Below the pieces are notes generated by a model, which ran no database searches, had not been told where the DNA came from, and saw only the letters and a program-made list of their open reading frames with translations. Made by a program: the position numbers and the translations under genes. Source: Zelopaecilomyces penicillatus (Eukaryota; Ascomycota; Sordariomycetes; Hypocreales; Pseudodiploosporaceae). From it: a stretch of DNA of 64,000 bases. The stretch lies in the NCBI GenBank assembly GCA_005765155.1, contig VCCP01000003.1:744001-808000 (forward strand), read 5' to 3'. Below, piece after piece: positions 1 through 11,830 of the stretch (within the stretch, counting starts at the first letter, position 1; every line of letters starts with the position of its first letter).

Positions 1-1740
1 CCTCCCTAAGATACTATCTTCCAATAATCATCTTTTATATTATTATACTAGCTTCTATTATAAGTATATATTATACTTAAGGTTAATATAATTATATAAA
101 TCCTCTTTTCTATAATCTATAAATTATAATCTATTATATCCTAATTCGAGTTTTTCCTATTTATAGATCTTATAATAGATAAACTTATAATCTTTATTTT
201 TAGCTCCTTATCTATATTCTTCTAGGGTTTTAAAGTATAATTCAAACATATTAATTCCAAAAGATATAAAATACTTAGCCTTATATTAATTAATAAATTA
301 ATCTCTTATAAGAACATTCTTAATTCCTTATACTTCTATATAATATAGAAAGAATTTATTCTGGATTTTTATTTTCTAGTATTAAAAACAGAAGAAATCG
401 ATATATAATATCCAGCTGATTTCATTATAAAAGATATAATTAAAGTCTAAGAGTATATAATCATCTTTATATTTACTATAATTAATCTTTAATATAAAGG
501 CTCTCCTAAGGTAATTTCCTGGAATAGGAATACCTAGGCCTTCTTTTAATATCTATTTATAAATATATTTTATAATTATAAGTTAAAGATTAACTCTGTT
601 TATATAGCTTAATACTTATATAAGTTTAATTATTACTTCCCTAAGGTATTTATAAGCAGCGCTCTTAGATAATAAATATAATATAGTATAATACTATATT
701 ATCCTAAGAGGTTTATTACTCTCAGATTTTAAAGAGCTAGAGTCCAAGCTATTATTTATTATTTTATCCTTAACCAGGGTATTTTTATTATTTATAGCAG
801 GGATTACTTATCGATCCAGGATCTCCTTAAAATACTCTTCTTTATCTATATCTATATTCAGTTATTAATCCTATTATATAGTACTAGATTAGGTTAGTAT
901 AGTCTATAATATTAATAATTATTAAGGTATAGGGTATCTATAATTTCCAGGTTATTCTTATCCCTATCCTCTTTATCCTATTATAGCCAGAGTTTATCTA
1001 TTTATAGCTATAATATATACACTTTATTATATATTCAGTACTGGTTTCCAAGGTTTCTTACTTTTCTTAAGTTATTCATAGTATTATAATATATATCTAT
1101 ACTTATTACAGTTATAATATTAGACTTTAGATATATTATATTTCTGGGTTATATTAAGTTCTATTCTTCCAGGATTTTAAGTATATATATAGGCAATAGG
1201 TTCTTCTCTATATCTACCTTAATTAAACTGGTATTATATATTTCTTTATCCAAAATCGCTCTATCTTAATCCTTTATTCTTTCTTTATTTATATTATATA
1301 AACTATCTATTATCAATCTTAATAGCTATTCCAATATACTTAACTAGGTTTTTAAATCTGTCTTCCCTAAAGAGTTTATCTTTAATTTCTTCTTTAAGCC
1401 TATTATAGAAGTATTCCATTAATATATCATCTTCCTAGGTAATTTATAAGGTAATTTATCTAAATTCCAAGGTATAGTTTAAAGCTGATCCGTATTAATA
1501 TAGTAGTTTAAGTTTCTTGATTATAGCTCTCTCTTTATCTACTTATCTAAAAACTTCTTTAATTACTTTTTCAAAGTTAAAGTACTTCTTAAAGATTTAT
1601 TTAGTTTCCTTATCCTAGTCTTTCTCTTTCTTATTTATATAATCCTTTATAATAAATTCGAACCATTTAAGAGCAGCTCCTTCTATATATCCTATAGTAT
1701 AAAGGATTTTCATAGACTCTTCCTATAATTAATAAAGATA
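1..1740 (-). mobile_element. Decayed Ty3/Gypsy-like retrotransposon, gag region and beyond
   Basis: Very AT-rich DNA with no long open frame. Read on the minus strand from about 1730 down to about 1270, a stop-interrupted frame keeps the pattern of a fungal retrotransposon gag: an A-L-K-W-F-E segment, then a charged F-x-x-Y-F-x-F-E-K region, then a Y-T-L-E-F segment and a motif like D-D-x-L-M-E-Y-F-Y-x-G-L-K-E-E. The stops fit G-to-A/C-to-T change as caused by RIP. Lower coordinates would be pol, but I cannot read a domain there with confidence; the element runs off the left edge. Its LTR would be the repeat at 1752-2185. Confidence 0.6.
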
Positions 1741-1751
1741 GAATTAATAAT

Positions 1752-2185
1752 ATTAAAATAAGTGGGTTTTTATATAACAGCCTGACCTGTTATAAGACTA
1801 GTAGCTAAACCTACTACAGCTTAGCAGCTAGACCTGCTATAAGACCTAAAAAGCCTGTGCAGCCTGACCTGCTATATCGGGCTAGACTAGTAAAATAAGG
1901 GCTTATCCCTTATACCCCTCCCTTTCTTATTATTTGGAATACTTAGAAATCTAAAGAAATATTATTTGGAATTCTTAAATAATTCCAAATAATCCTAGTA
2001 TTATTTAGATATATAAGATAGCTAGATTCCTAGTTAAATCCTGTTTTCTTTTCTATATCGGCAATACAATTACTTCTTTCTTCTTTTCTTCAGAATTCAC
2101 TCCGGATAACTATTCGCTGCCTTTCTTCCACTGCTATAGCTACTAGCTTTAGTTATGACCTTATACTGCAAATTGCAATAAATAA
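1752..2185 (-). repeat. LTR-like repeat, inverted partner at 61.8-62.25 kb
   Basis: This stretch is present as a diverged reverse complement at about 61777-62252. Shared landmarks are the 'gcaggt(c/t)aggctgct'-type short tandem repeats, the sequence around 'aagggcttatccctta', the paired 'ttggaat' words, and a segment around 'ccggataactattcgctgcc'. Most differences are transitions. It lies immediately upstream of the minus-strand gag relic, as a 5' LTR would. Confidence 0.7.
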
Positions 2186-3360
2186 TAAGCCTTAAATTGG
2201 ATTAGGAATATCTAAAATAATCCTAAGTATTCAATAAAGGGTCCTAGCTTATAAGGTTTAATAATTTTATTAAGATCCTTCTATTAATTCTACAACTTAG
2301 CTTTAAGTTCTATATTCTTCTTATATAAAGCCTAAAGCTTAAAGGTAAGCAAGGTAAGAGTTAATTAAATAGTATCTATAATAATTAATAAGGCAGTTTA
2401 TAATATTATTTAGGGTTATACAATAACCTACTAAATAAGAGTTATTAATATATAACATTTAATAAATTCTTAAGGGATAAACCTAATAAAAGGGGTTTAT
2501 ATTAACAGATAAATTAAAGCATTCTAAGCAATAGGTCTATTATATTAATAATAGATATAAAATATTATAATCAAGGATTAAATATCAGTATAATAAATAA
2601 TAATAAATAATATAATAAAATTAAAAATATATTAATAACTATCTAAATTATATCTAAGAGAGTGAAAATTAAAGGTATATATATATATTTTAGATTATAA
2701 TTTAAGCTATAATCTTTATTACTGGATTATACTTAGAATTATAAGCTATCCTGTTAGATCACGGTTTTAAGAGTAATCCTAAGCCTAGAATCACCTTTAA
2801 AATTATAATCCAATTCCATATAGTTTCAAGCCTCCGGTATATATCTAGTGATATTATAAGTTATATAACCAAGGCCCACTATATAACCTTAGCTGTTAGG
2901 TTATAACACTACTTATTTTAATAAATAATATAATTAATTCTATCCTCTTTTTTATAGACTTTAATTTAAATAATTATTATATCTTTCTTTTATTATTTTA
3001 ATTATTAGCTTTAATTAATCTTTATAAAATTATAATATTAATTAATTATTAAATTACTTTTAAGCTATTATTAATATAAATAATATAATATTTTAAATAT
3101 TTTAAATATTAATTAATTTAAATTTTTTTATTTAATTAAGAAATAGCTATATATATAATAATTCTACTTATTCTTATATACTCTTTCTTTTAATATATAA
3201 TAATAATTACTTATCCTTTATTATATCTTTAAGGGTATCTTTATAATACCTAAACATCTCTTTAATAGAGTATCAGAGAATTTCCCTAATACCAGGGAGT
3301 TATAATATATTTATATATGGAATAGAGCAAGGTCCTTTATTACAGGGCTATTTATATACA
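2186..3360. other. AT-rich relic DNA without genes
   Basis: Extremely AT-rich and full of TpA. No open frame of useful length exists on either strand. It looks like further RIP-degraded transposon sequence; I cannot assign a class. Confidence 0.5.
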
Positions 3361-4472
3361 TACATACCTAGTAATACTCCTTTAATTAATAGCGACGTAC
3401 TAAGCGTACTACCTTAAATATTTATGTAAAGTAGCAAGCCTGAACACCGTCTTATATACAACTCGGTTCTACCTACCAGCAGAGGTTTAACTTGACAAGG
3501 CCTTCCTCCATCGCATGTATTTGTTCCTTAGTATAATACCACACCTGTTTGTCAGGTAATTTAATTCTATAATAATGCTCTCTATATAGGCCTCTAAATA
3601 TCTGCAATTGCCTCGTCTTTTAGAGGATCTGTAATATAATAGATACCCCGACCACCCCGAGAACTTGGATGGTAGTCTAAGGAAGTTGTGTCGTCCTTTC
3701 TGTTTCCATCAGGCTGGCCGGTGTAATCACTGCCGACTATTGACCACCCTGCCTTATCAAATCTTGACGCCCAACTGGCCGAAGAGTGTCAACTAATAAC
3801 GATTTAGTGGAGAAACAAGTCTATTTCCCCCTTTCCCTATCTATAGACGTCTACTCACAGGGTTATTATTCAGTATCAGCACCTGCGACCGGATAAGTCG
3901 CGAAATAGCATGCTGGTAGTAGACATCGAGGGGGTTTCGCCAATGTGTATTTCAAAGTATTTCGCGTCGTAATCCGCGATATAGTCGGCGTGGAAAACGT
4001 ATCCATTTTAGTTCTGGTACTATCTATTGGCCGTTGGTCAGGAAATAGCGACCATTATCAGGCAGGCTAGCGAACGAGTATTTTGAAAAGGCGAGGGAGA
4101 TCCAGAAAGCAGGCAGATAACGTGCCGAAGTATTTGTAAATACCCGCTCAGAAGACACAATCCCGCGCGTTTCATTCGTCACTCTGGTTGTGCACAAAGA
4201 GTCTTGCTTGAAGATACACATTGCAGATACAAAAAGACTGCTGGTCGTAACCATGCTTAGTCGCAACGTTATGCATGAGACAATAGCAAGATCATTGGTT
4301 CTAATATTCTTTATTGACAGTGAACATTACATCCATCAACAGCAACTCGTCAATTTGGCCCAAGACTGGAATGTGTTCGTCACCCTCGATACCAAGCCCA
4401 ACTTTCTGAGCCACCAGAATCATCATCTAGGCCGACTCGAGAATAGCTCATTACGCCCGTGGCGCTGTGCGC
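3361..4472. other. Gene-free stretch
   Basis: Base composition returns to normal. Only short overlapping frames on both strands are present (for example around 4024-4498), with no recognisable motif or splice structure. Confidence 0.4.
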
Positions 4473-5346
4473 TTATGGTCCCTTTACAACCCTGGTAGTA
4501 CATCCTGACGTAGAGCGTTAGTTAGTGGAGATATAAAGTGTACAAAGACAAACCTGGCGTGGTTCCTAAGAGGGCGTCGACGATTCCATACGGTCCGAAG
4601 TTGGTTGAGCCGCTAATATGATGCTCTTCATGTGCTTCGTCGCCGTATATCAGTTTAACCTGCTCCCCAACCGCAGAAATAAACGCAAACAGCCCCACAG
4701 TGAGAATGTTCATCTCCAGGAACCTGGCAATCAACACGACTGGCCCTCCGTACAGAAGATTAAAGTCGATCATGGACATGTAGCTTACAGTCCATACATG
4801 ATGCTGTCCTGGCTTCAGAATCTCATGGTGCTTCGCGTGTACTAGTTTGTATACCCCGGGAAGATGCCAAATTCGATGAATCAGGTAGGACACAGCGTCT
4901 CGAAGGATCAAGGCGACAACCATGTCGCTGACCATCTCTCTCCAGGAAGGTAGGCTGTATGGCTGAGCCCAAGTTCGTGTCAGTACCGGGTTGCCCCTGG
5001 TATACCACACGTAACAAATATGAGTCAAGGCACCTGTGGCGTGGTTTCGTAGACTTTGCCTCATCATCCTCTTCGAAGTCTTACTATCATAGGGCGGGCG
5101 TATTAACTCCACAATGATGCCGAAAGCGAGGTAGGACAACTGAATTAAAATGTCCGCATATACCTCGAGCCAGCCAGCAGAGTATCGATCGATCCACAGA
5201 TCAACACACTGTTCCAACCGTGCTAAACTAGAGGAGGAGATCATGGTCTGCTTTTGTCGTACACGCGAGGATAAAAGTTGCCTAGTGAGCGATGATTTGT
5301 ATATGATGATTTGGGGCTGGTAGTTTGATTGAAAGGGTTCAATCAT
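4473..5346 (-). CDS. Fatty acid hydroxylase / sterol desaturase family membrane protein
   Basis: Integral-membrane non-haem di-iron oxygenase of the fatty acid hydroxylase superfamily, probably acting on a lipid or other hydrophobic substrate in the ER. The histidine clusters are visible: H-R-I-W-H followed by H-A-K-H-H, then H-H-V-W in the middle, and H-E-E-H-H near the C-terminus. Several hydrophobic segments lie between them. The main exon runs 5346-4554. A donor (GTTTGT) at 4553 and an acceptor (ctacgtcag) at 4505 give a short last exon ending at 4473. An ATG at 5244 is an alternative start. The product is about 275 aa. The exact substrate is unknown. It stands alone in gene-poor DNA with no pathway partner nearby, so its role cannot be inferred from context. 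Confidence 0.7.
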
Positions 5347-7786
5347 CTTACCTTAAGCGGGGAATGTCCTTATTTATACTTCTTAGAGCCCCTAGTCAAG
5401 GTAGTAACATGCCCATCTAGGCAATGGTCCCAATTCATTCAAGCAGCAACTGCTAAAATGGCCACCAATGCAAGTGTATACTGTCTTGTAAACATGTGTA
5501 TACACACCCATTAGAGGGGCCATACCTTAGGCAGCTTTTGGTCTCAAACAGTATCAATACAAAATTGAGGCTTATGCTCAGGAGACTTAGCTTCGCCAAG
5601 TCGCCTGCAGTGAGCCCACCTTTAAAATTAACCTTGTATTGATAGCATCCGGCGTAACAATGTTCGTATAGACGCCGACATGTGACGACCACCGCCGCGC
5701 TAATCGTTGACTCATTATTAGCATACGACGTCGACTGGATAAGACATAGGTAATGCACAATCATAGGCTTAGATACGGTGTTGATTGCTAATGTAGATGG
5801 ATACGGCTAGTGATGCGGTTGTTTGAGTTGTATCGAATACGTAATGGTTTAGGATACGTCCGATGACCTGTAATCAAATCGGCCAACGGAGGGTTTATTC
5901 TAGCGTAGCTGGTATACAGTCGACTATCTTGTGCTGTCCGACCACCTGTAAGCTATTAGAGCTCCACTCTATCATAGAGAGGCGATATATTAGTTATACA
6001 GTAGCTGCTTATTGGTGCCTATACCTCTCCTCTATTATATATATGGAGATTGCATGAGCGGAGATATCAACCGTATATATGTCCCTGCTTCACCGCTAGT
6101 TGTATAAGCCGAGTTTTTTGTGATAGGCGTCGACTTGAATTGGAATAAGTGGCCCTTTGCTTGGGAATAGCGATGTGGATGAGTATTATATGGATTAGCT
6201 ATATGCGTATAATGATTCGAATGCTTTATATTATAGTATAAGAGGAAAAAATCTCGTCCTGGAGTATCACAGAATGATTGTTTAACTAATAATACTGAAG
6301 AATTCAACCCCCCTATTACTGTCTAACGGGATAGGATCTTGAGTTCATAACCTTGCTGTGGTGAGCGAGCGTTAGAGAACCTTGGCTCTTGACAGTTATT
6401 AGCTAGCGAGTCAGGACGCCCTATTCTAGTGCCTGTACTAGTAACCTCAAGACGGGTTAGCGTTTCGGCTAGCTATTCGTTACACTATCCTGACTAAAGT
6501 GGAACTGAGAATAAGGCACTAGGGGTCTCTTGGTATGGTACCCGAAAGATTTATGGCACCCGGGACTTATTCTGGTACCGGGGGGCCTCTTATGAAACTA
6601 GAGCACTAGGTGATTGAGATCCCCGAGTGCCATGAGGAGCCCGAGTGCTAGTGATGGAGATCCCCGAGTGCTATGAAAACCCTGAGAGCTAGTGAGAAGG
6701 ATCTTTTAGTGCCATGAAAAACCTGAGTACTATGAAACCCAAGCACTAGGTAATAAAGAGCCTGAGTGCTATGAAGAACCCGCCAAGGCGCTTACTGCAC
6801 TATTATGATGGGTAATACTAATGCTAACAATAATGTTAGTACCTTAAACACCAACGCTTTATAGCCCTGGAAGTTATTATTGTCAGCTTGGTTCGGATTC
6901 AGGTAATATTACAACTGCTCGGGTGGAACTTTCCAAAACCCTCAGTATTGCTGAAAAGAACATATCCCTATGAAAGAATTTCCCAATAACGGAAATTATA
7001 TTAGTGAAGAGGCCCATAATTATATTAAAAGAACCCTTATTCCGAATTTCAACACCAGAATCACGCTTCAGGGTACCATGGCAAAGGTGTAGACCTATGA
7101 CGCTCTGAGGGTCCCGTATCAATTTGTTGCCAGCCTCTTGTTTGACCGCTTCCTAAACAAGGTCAAAGATAGGTAAACGTTAGCCAGGACCGAACTTCTG
7201 GACCATATGAGAGAAGGGTTGTGATTCCTTTGGGTTTGTCCCTTAAGAATTTATCAAACATCATGCTGATATATAAGCCCTGGTTATGCCTCTTATCTAC
7301 CAGGAAACCCAGTCATTATATACATAACAGGTTATATAAACTACTCTATGCCATCGGCCAATTCCCTTGGTTCTATGGCCCTGTCCCATTATACTTAATG
7401 CCTTCTTCCTTCCAACGCCCTCATTGGTTCGTTTGTCTGTAACACATGGCTATCTAAAGATTTTGGGTAATGGTGAAGGATGGCCGTTTGAAGTCTTATG
7501 AGGCCACGGGTTAAAAGCCACCCCCAAGGTGGCTTTGGGGACAGGACCGCTTCTATAGCATATGGTATTGCAGGATGGGCCTCACTCATATCCGGTCAGC
7601 CCTCACACTGCAATAATTCTAACACGAAACCATATGGCCGAACCCCCAAGGACACCCGTTAACGATTTAACTTTTTATAATGCAGTTCATTCAATTTATA
7701 TTGTTATATGCTATCTGTTCAATGTTTTGTTTTGTGTGACAATTTGGAACAAGATCGCGCTTTATCCTCCATCGCCAGTTGTGTTA
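5347..7786. other. Gene-free stretch with degenerate short repeats
   Basis: No convincing gene. Short frames on both strands lack motifs. About 6500-6790 contains many diverged copies of words like 'ccgagtgctatgaa' and 'gcactaggt' (listed separately). Confidence 0.4.
6500..6790. repeat. Degenerate short-period repeats
   Basis: Words of the type 'gagtgc(t/c)a', 'gcactagg' and 'atgaa(a/g)a(a/c)cc(t/c)gag' recur at irregular spacing of roughly 15-40 bp, in both direct and partly inverted form. No coding frame runs through them. Confidence 0.45.
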
Positions 7787-8592
7787 TTATGACACAAGAG
7801 TCAGTAGTCCAGTCTCAACATTATAAGTAAGTCCCTGTACATTTGCCTTCAACTCCTTTCTGAGGAACGGCGAACTACGTAGAAGCTGGACGTCGTATTT
7901 CACAGCCTGTTCAATCTCTGTGCTAGTTACTTACTCAGCCTACATCAATGTTGTTATATCTGGGGAGTACGTACTCGGTATAATTCGGAAGACGAAGGGA
8001 ATTCACATCTGCCAGCGACGAGCTCGATCCGAGATGGTTACGGATTACATCCTCTGACACGTAAGTAACACCACAATCCGTATGGTTGATGACCAACACC
8101 GTTGTGAACTTGAAGAGGCTGTCCAAAGACACGAGGTCTGAGATGTTGCCTCCGACACGGCCGCCTACGTTTCGGAGGGTGACGTATTCTGGCAAGGTTT
8201 GGGTCAGGTAACCCTACTCTCTCAAGATGATGAGGCAAACGTACCACCAGGGGAAGTAGTCTGGAAGAACTGATCAGGGTTACAGCGGGAGTCCATACAA
8301 GTGACTAGAAGCTTATTTTAGTTCTTGTCTAAATCGTCCGAGGATGTGTGAGAACCGTAGGGGGTGACATACATATGAACACCGATGGCGTGTTGTCCAA
8401 ACCTGCCATCAGTTCGGGCAGCTTCGGAGGCGTTTTATGCATCTGCTCGGCATATTCTCTGTGTCCCATGTTAGATACTCTATTATGCGACCTTGATCAG
8501 TGGAGGCTTGGTGTACAGTACTTATTACGTTTAATAAGTTCTGCCACAGTTGGGTGGCCAGATGGCTTGACAACCACGGTATTCTCTGGCAT
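7787..8592 (-). CDS. Beta-class carbonic anhydrase, five exons
   Basis: Reversible hydration of CO2 to bicarbonate by a zinc enzyme, probably cytosolic. Splicing 8592-8522, 8458-8373, 8304-8245, 8188-7971 and 7915-7787 gives an uninterrupted 187-aa protein with every junction in frame. The N-terminal part reads L-I-K-R-N-K-E-Y-A. The zinc/catalytic motif C-M-D-S-R is at residues 55-59, with C55 a ligand and the D/R dyad present. L-R-N-V-G-G-R is at 78-84, and H-T-D-C-G at 108-112 supplies H108 and C111. The C-terminus has the usual E-Q-A-V-x-x-D-V...L-R-S-S-P-F-x-R-K-E. Length fits short fungal beta-CAs. The ATG at 8592 has a good context (ccaacATGcc). The exons are so small that only the 218-nt one stands out as an open frame. 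There is no sign of a mitochondrial targeting peptide. Confidence 0.82.
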
Positions 8593-10449
8593 GTTGGTGA
8601 TGGTGTCTTGCTGTTGCTGGACACTAAACAGTATGAACGCAAGGGTTATTTATGTATATTCCTGCTTTAGAGTTCAACAATTAGGCTAGCCAAAACCTGA
8701 AGTTCGATAGAAGACATGAGGGCCCTTAAAAACAGATTCACCGAGTGGTACATTAGCGTGACTTGGAAATTCGCGTTTTATAAAGCTGTGGCCTGATGGA
8801 CATGCAAGGCCGAAACACCGCCATTAGTGCCACAATCATTCGAATTTATGAGCCAATGTGGGCGTGTTCGGCCGCTGTTGAGTAAAGACCGAGCCCGGCA
8901 AGATAATGTACCGAGCTCGGCAAGATAATGTACATATCGAATCGATTGCTTGAATAGGTAATATGGCCCTACAGGACATCAGTAGCAGGAAGGGGCGTGG
9001 CCGTATGGAACTACACAAATGCGTGTGAAGGGACGAACAAGACCTAGGGCTGTAGCCTTAACGAGGAGAAAATAGTGTATGAACATAGCTCAAAGGGGTC
9101 GGGCCAAATGACGCTAAAAAAACAACGCCGTTTCGAGATCACATTTCTCTTGTCTCGATTCTCATGGCCCATTGTCGGTAGCCAGGTAGCAGCCAGCCGA
9201 CCCACGATTTCGTGACTAAGTGGGAGCGATCACAAAAACCGAGACACTGGCAGGATGCGTATACTTCCAGCCGACTCCACCTTATTGGCATGCCGGCAAG
9301 TAGAGTGTCTGATATATGAATATGAAAGGAACCGTGTCCCCACAGCGTTTATTTGCCTGCCCCGTATCTACCTGTTGGTTAACGTCCTTGTGTAAGGTAT
9401 ATTTAGATAATTAAGGCGTACATTTCTTAGTTGGCTCTAAAATACCTAGAATATATAGAAATTCAGGATATTAAAAAGCTTTAATAATATACTAATAAAG
9501 AAAATATATTTATTTTAAATAATCTTTAATTTATATTAAATATTAGTTTTTAAAAATATCTTAAATACTAAGATTTTATTATTTTTTAAATATTTTTTAT
9601 AATATTCTAAAAAAGGATAAGTAATAATATAAATATTAATAGATTTTAAAATAAAGGAAATATCCTAGATTTTTTATATTTTAGATATCTTAAGTTTAGT
9701 TAAAAGTTTTACACTTAATTAATTACTTAAAGGCTCTTTATAAAGACCACACTAATAAATAAGCATAATTCTTTCTCTTTTTAAAAATGGTAAATAACTA
9801 TATCTATACGCTGCTAATATATAGTTTAGCGGCTACCTAAAAAGGAATATACCCTTGTAACAGAGTACTGTAGTAAGTTTGTCGCGATCGGACACTAGTC
9901 AGGTGGAACTCAGCTGTGACACTGTTAAGCCCTAAAAACGTTGATCTGCAGGGCCTTGTGATAAGTGTGGAAGATTACTAGCATTGTGCCCATCAGCTAG
10001 CTGCAAAGGTGAAGCGGCAAATCTATAAGATTTCCTGCTAAACTGGGAGATGACTCCCTAGGTGTACATTCACCTCTAGTCCAAGCTAGTTGGTGTTGTA
10101 ATGCATGCTAGTTAGTTTTATTCTATGCGGTGCCTTCGCCTTCATGTTCAAGACAAACTCCAGCAGCGCCATTGCCTCTCATTCGTCAGTCGCGTCATGA
10201 GCACTGTCAGCATAATTGCCTAGCTTCAATACGAGATGCAAGCACTGCCCATGGGAGGGGTGGCCTTATTCTTTGTTTCATTTTCCTCTTGTCTCCCCCC
10301 TTTTTACCCCCATTTCTTCTTTTCATTCCAGCACTAATGTAGAGCCCCAGCTACTTGTGCATGCAGCATCGTAAATACACCAATCGCCCCACTGACTGCC
10401 TACAGGGAATATTTAGCCTTACAGCTAAGCCCTATATGACTACGAACTA
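8593..10449. other. Gene-free stretch containing an AT-rich block
   Basis: No gene supported. About 9395-9800 is a strongly AT-rich, stop-filled block like the other RIP-type islands. The flanks are of normal composition with only short frames. Confidence 0.4.
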
Positions 10450-10945
10450 CTACACTAGCGCGATATCACGTCCCTCGAAGTACGAGATGGCCTGCCCACG
10501 ATGCCAAAAGCTCATGAACTGCTTGCAGACTGCCGGGAGGTGTTCAATCCAATGTTCATTTTCCGGAAATCGATAATCCTGGCTGTCGCTTGTGGAAGCT
10601 ATCAGTTGTCTACAGACTTTGGGCACTGTGATACCGAAGAAGGCGTCCTTGAGGGAGTCCAATAGACCATATAGTGATGAGGTGAGCTTGCGCTGTATCA
10701 TCGTTGACGCACTATTGCCCTTGGTCTGCGCGCTGCTGTCTCTGGGTGTGAGGCAGTTTATACTGAAGTATTAGGAATTTCACGTTGTTGGTCGTGTGAT
10801 AGGAGTTTCATCAGGCGGTCGAGCTCGGCAAAGAACACCAGGGGGTTTGAAACTCACCTCAGAGATTCCAATGCGGTGCGCAATGTCTGTCACAAACAGA
10901 TTGAAGTCCAAGAATGTAGAGATCGACGCCCTGCCTGACTCGGTA
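10450..10945 (-). CDS. Possible gene or gene fragment, unknown function
   Basis: An exon-like frame ending with donor GTGAGT (exon end 10858) reads a hydrophobic helix-like segment F-L-D-F-N-L-F-V-T-D-I-A-H. An acceptor (gatacag) at 10693 joins in phase to a frame running 10692-10450, which ends at a stop after about 80 codons. The 165-nt intron is long for this genome, and I cannot find a start codon or further 5' exons with confidence. I do not recognise the family. It may be a decayed gene. Confidence 0.25.
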
Positions 10946-11830
10946 CTGACTCAATCACGCGGTACGCGTGAAAGGCTGAGCAAGCCAGGCACACCGATCG
11001 TACTTGTCCACGCTTTGAAGACGTTCCCACTTTGAGTGTCATCAGGCGACAGAAGGCTTCCCAACTGCTGCCATCGAACATGAGTACCGCGTGGGGTGGT
11101 GGCAAGGTAGAACTAACTGTTCAGGCATTAGGTTCCTTCTCGTTAGTCATAATGAGACTGTGTGAGACGTGGGTCGAGAAATGGAGTCAACAAAAATCTC
11201 GAAAAGCACATTAAGACTTTGAGCACACATTGGTGGACGATAATTGAGTTAGTTGACTCAAATTTCTTCCAAGCGAATGCAAGAGGTGCGGGGGACCTTA
11301 CAAAAGCGGATTGGCCTACTATTGCAGCTTAGGTCTAACCTACGGACTGTTTACTCCATGCCGAGAGCTACATTAGACCCTTCCATACTCTGTAGATGAA
11401 CTAATTACCAATACATACAATCGGACGGTGTGCTCAAAGGCCAACTTGATGAGTGTTTACCCCATGCCGAGAGCTACATTAGATCCTTCCGTACTCTGTA
11501 GTTGAACTAATTACCGATACATACAGTCGGACGGTGTGCTCAAGGGCCAACTTGGTGACTATATACCCCACACCGAGAGCTACGTCGGACCTTCTCTAGT
11601 TCGTGCTCTTTCGACCGGGCTTGTATTGTAGAGCGGTTGATGATTTCTATTTTATTATTTTCAGATTTTATTAGTTGATTCAAGCCAATTCCCTGGCCGG
11701 CGTTAAATGCTAGTTATCACAATCTATAAGAAGAGGATAAAATGTCTCTCTGCTCAAAGTTCTGACATAGAAGAGACTCAATATCATCATACTTTATCGT
11801 TATATCATCATTGTGTCTAAACTCAAAATT
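10946..11830. other. Intergenic region upstream of the IDO-like gene, with tandem repeats
   Basis: No gene seen. It contains the 106-bp tandem repeat at 11341-11590 and the presumed promoter of the gene starting at 11831. Confidence 0.4.
11341..11590. repeat. 106-bp direct tandem repeat, about 2.3 copies
   Basis: The word 'ccgagagctac' recurs at a spacing of 106 bp (near 11361, 11467 and 11573), as do 'cggacggtgtgctcaa' and 'ggccaactt'. Full copies differ by only a few transitions. The array ends about 240 bp upstream of the IDO-like start codon. Confidence 0.85.

Noticed and set aside
6500..6790. CRISPR-like array
   Set aside because: Repeats are diverged and irregular, spacers are not uniform and the genome is fungal.
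8348..8689. 113-codon plus-strand frame
   Set aside because: Antisense to the first exons of the carbonic anhydrase, which has strong motif support.
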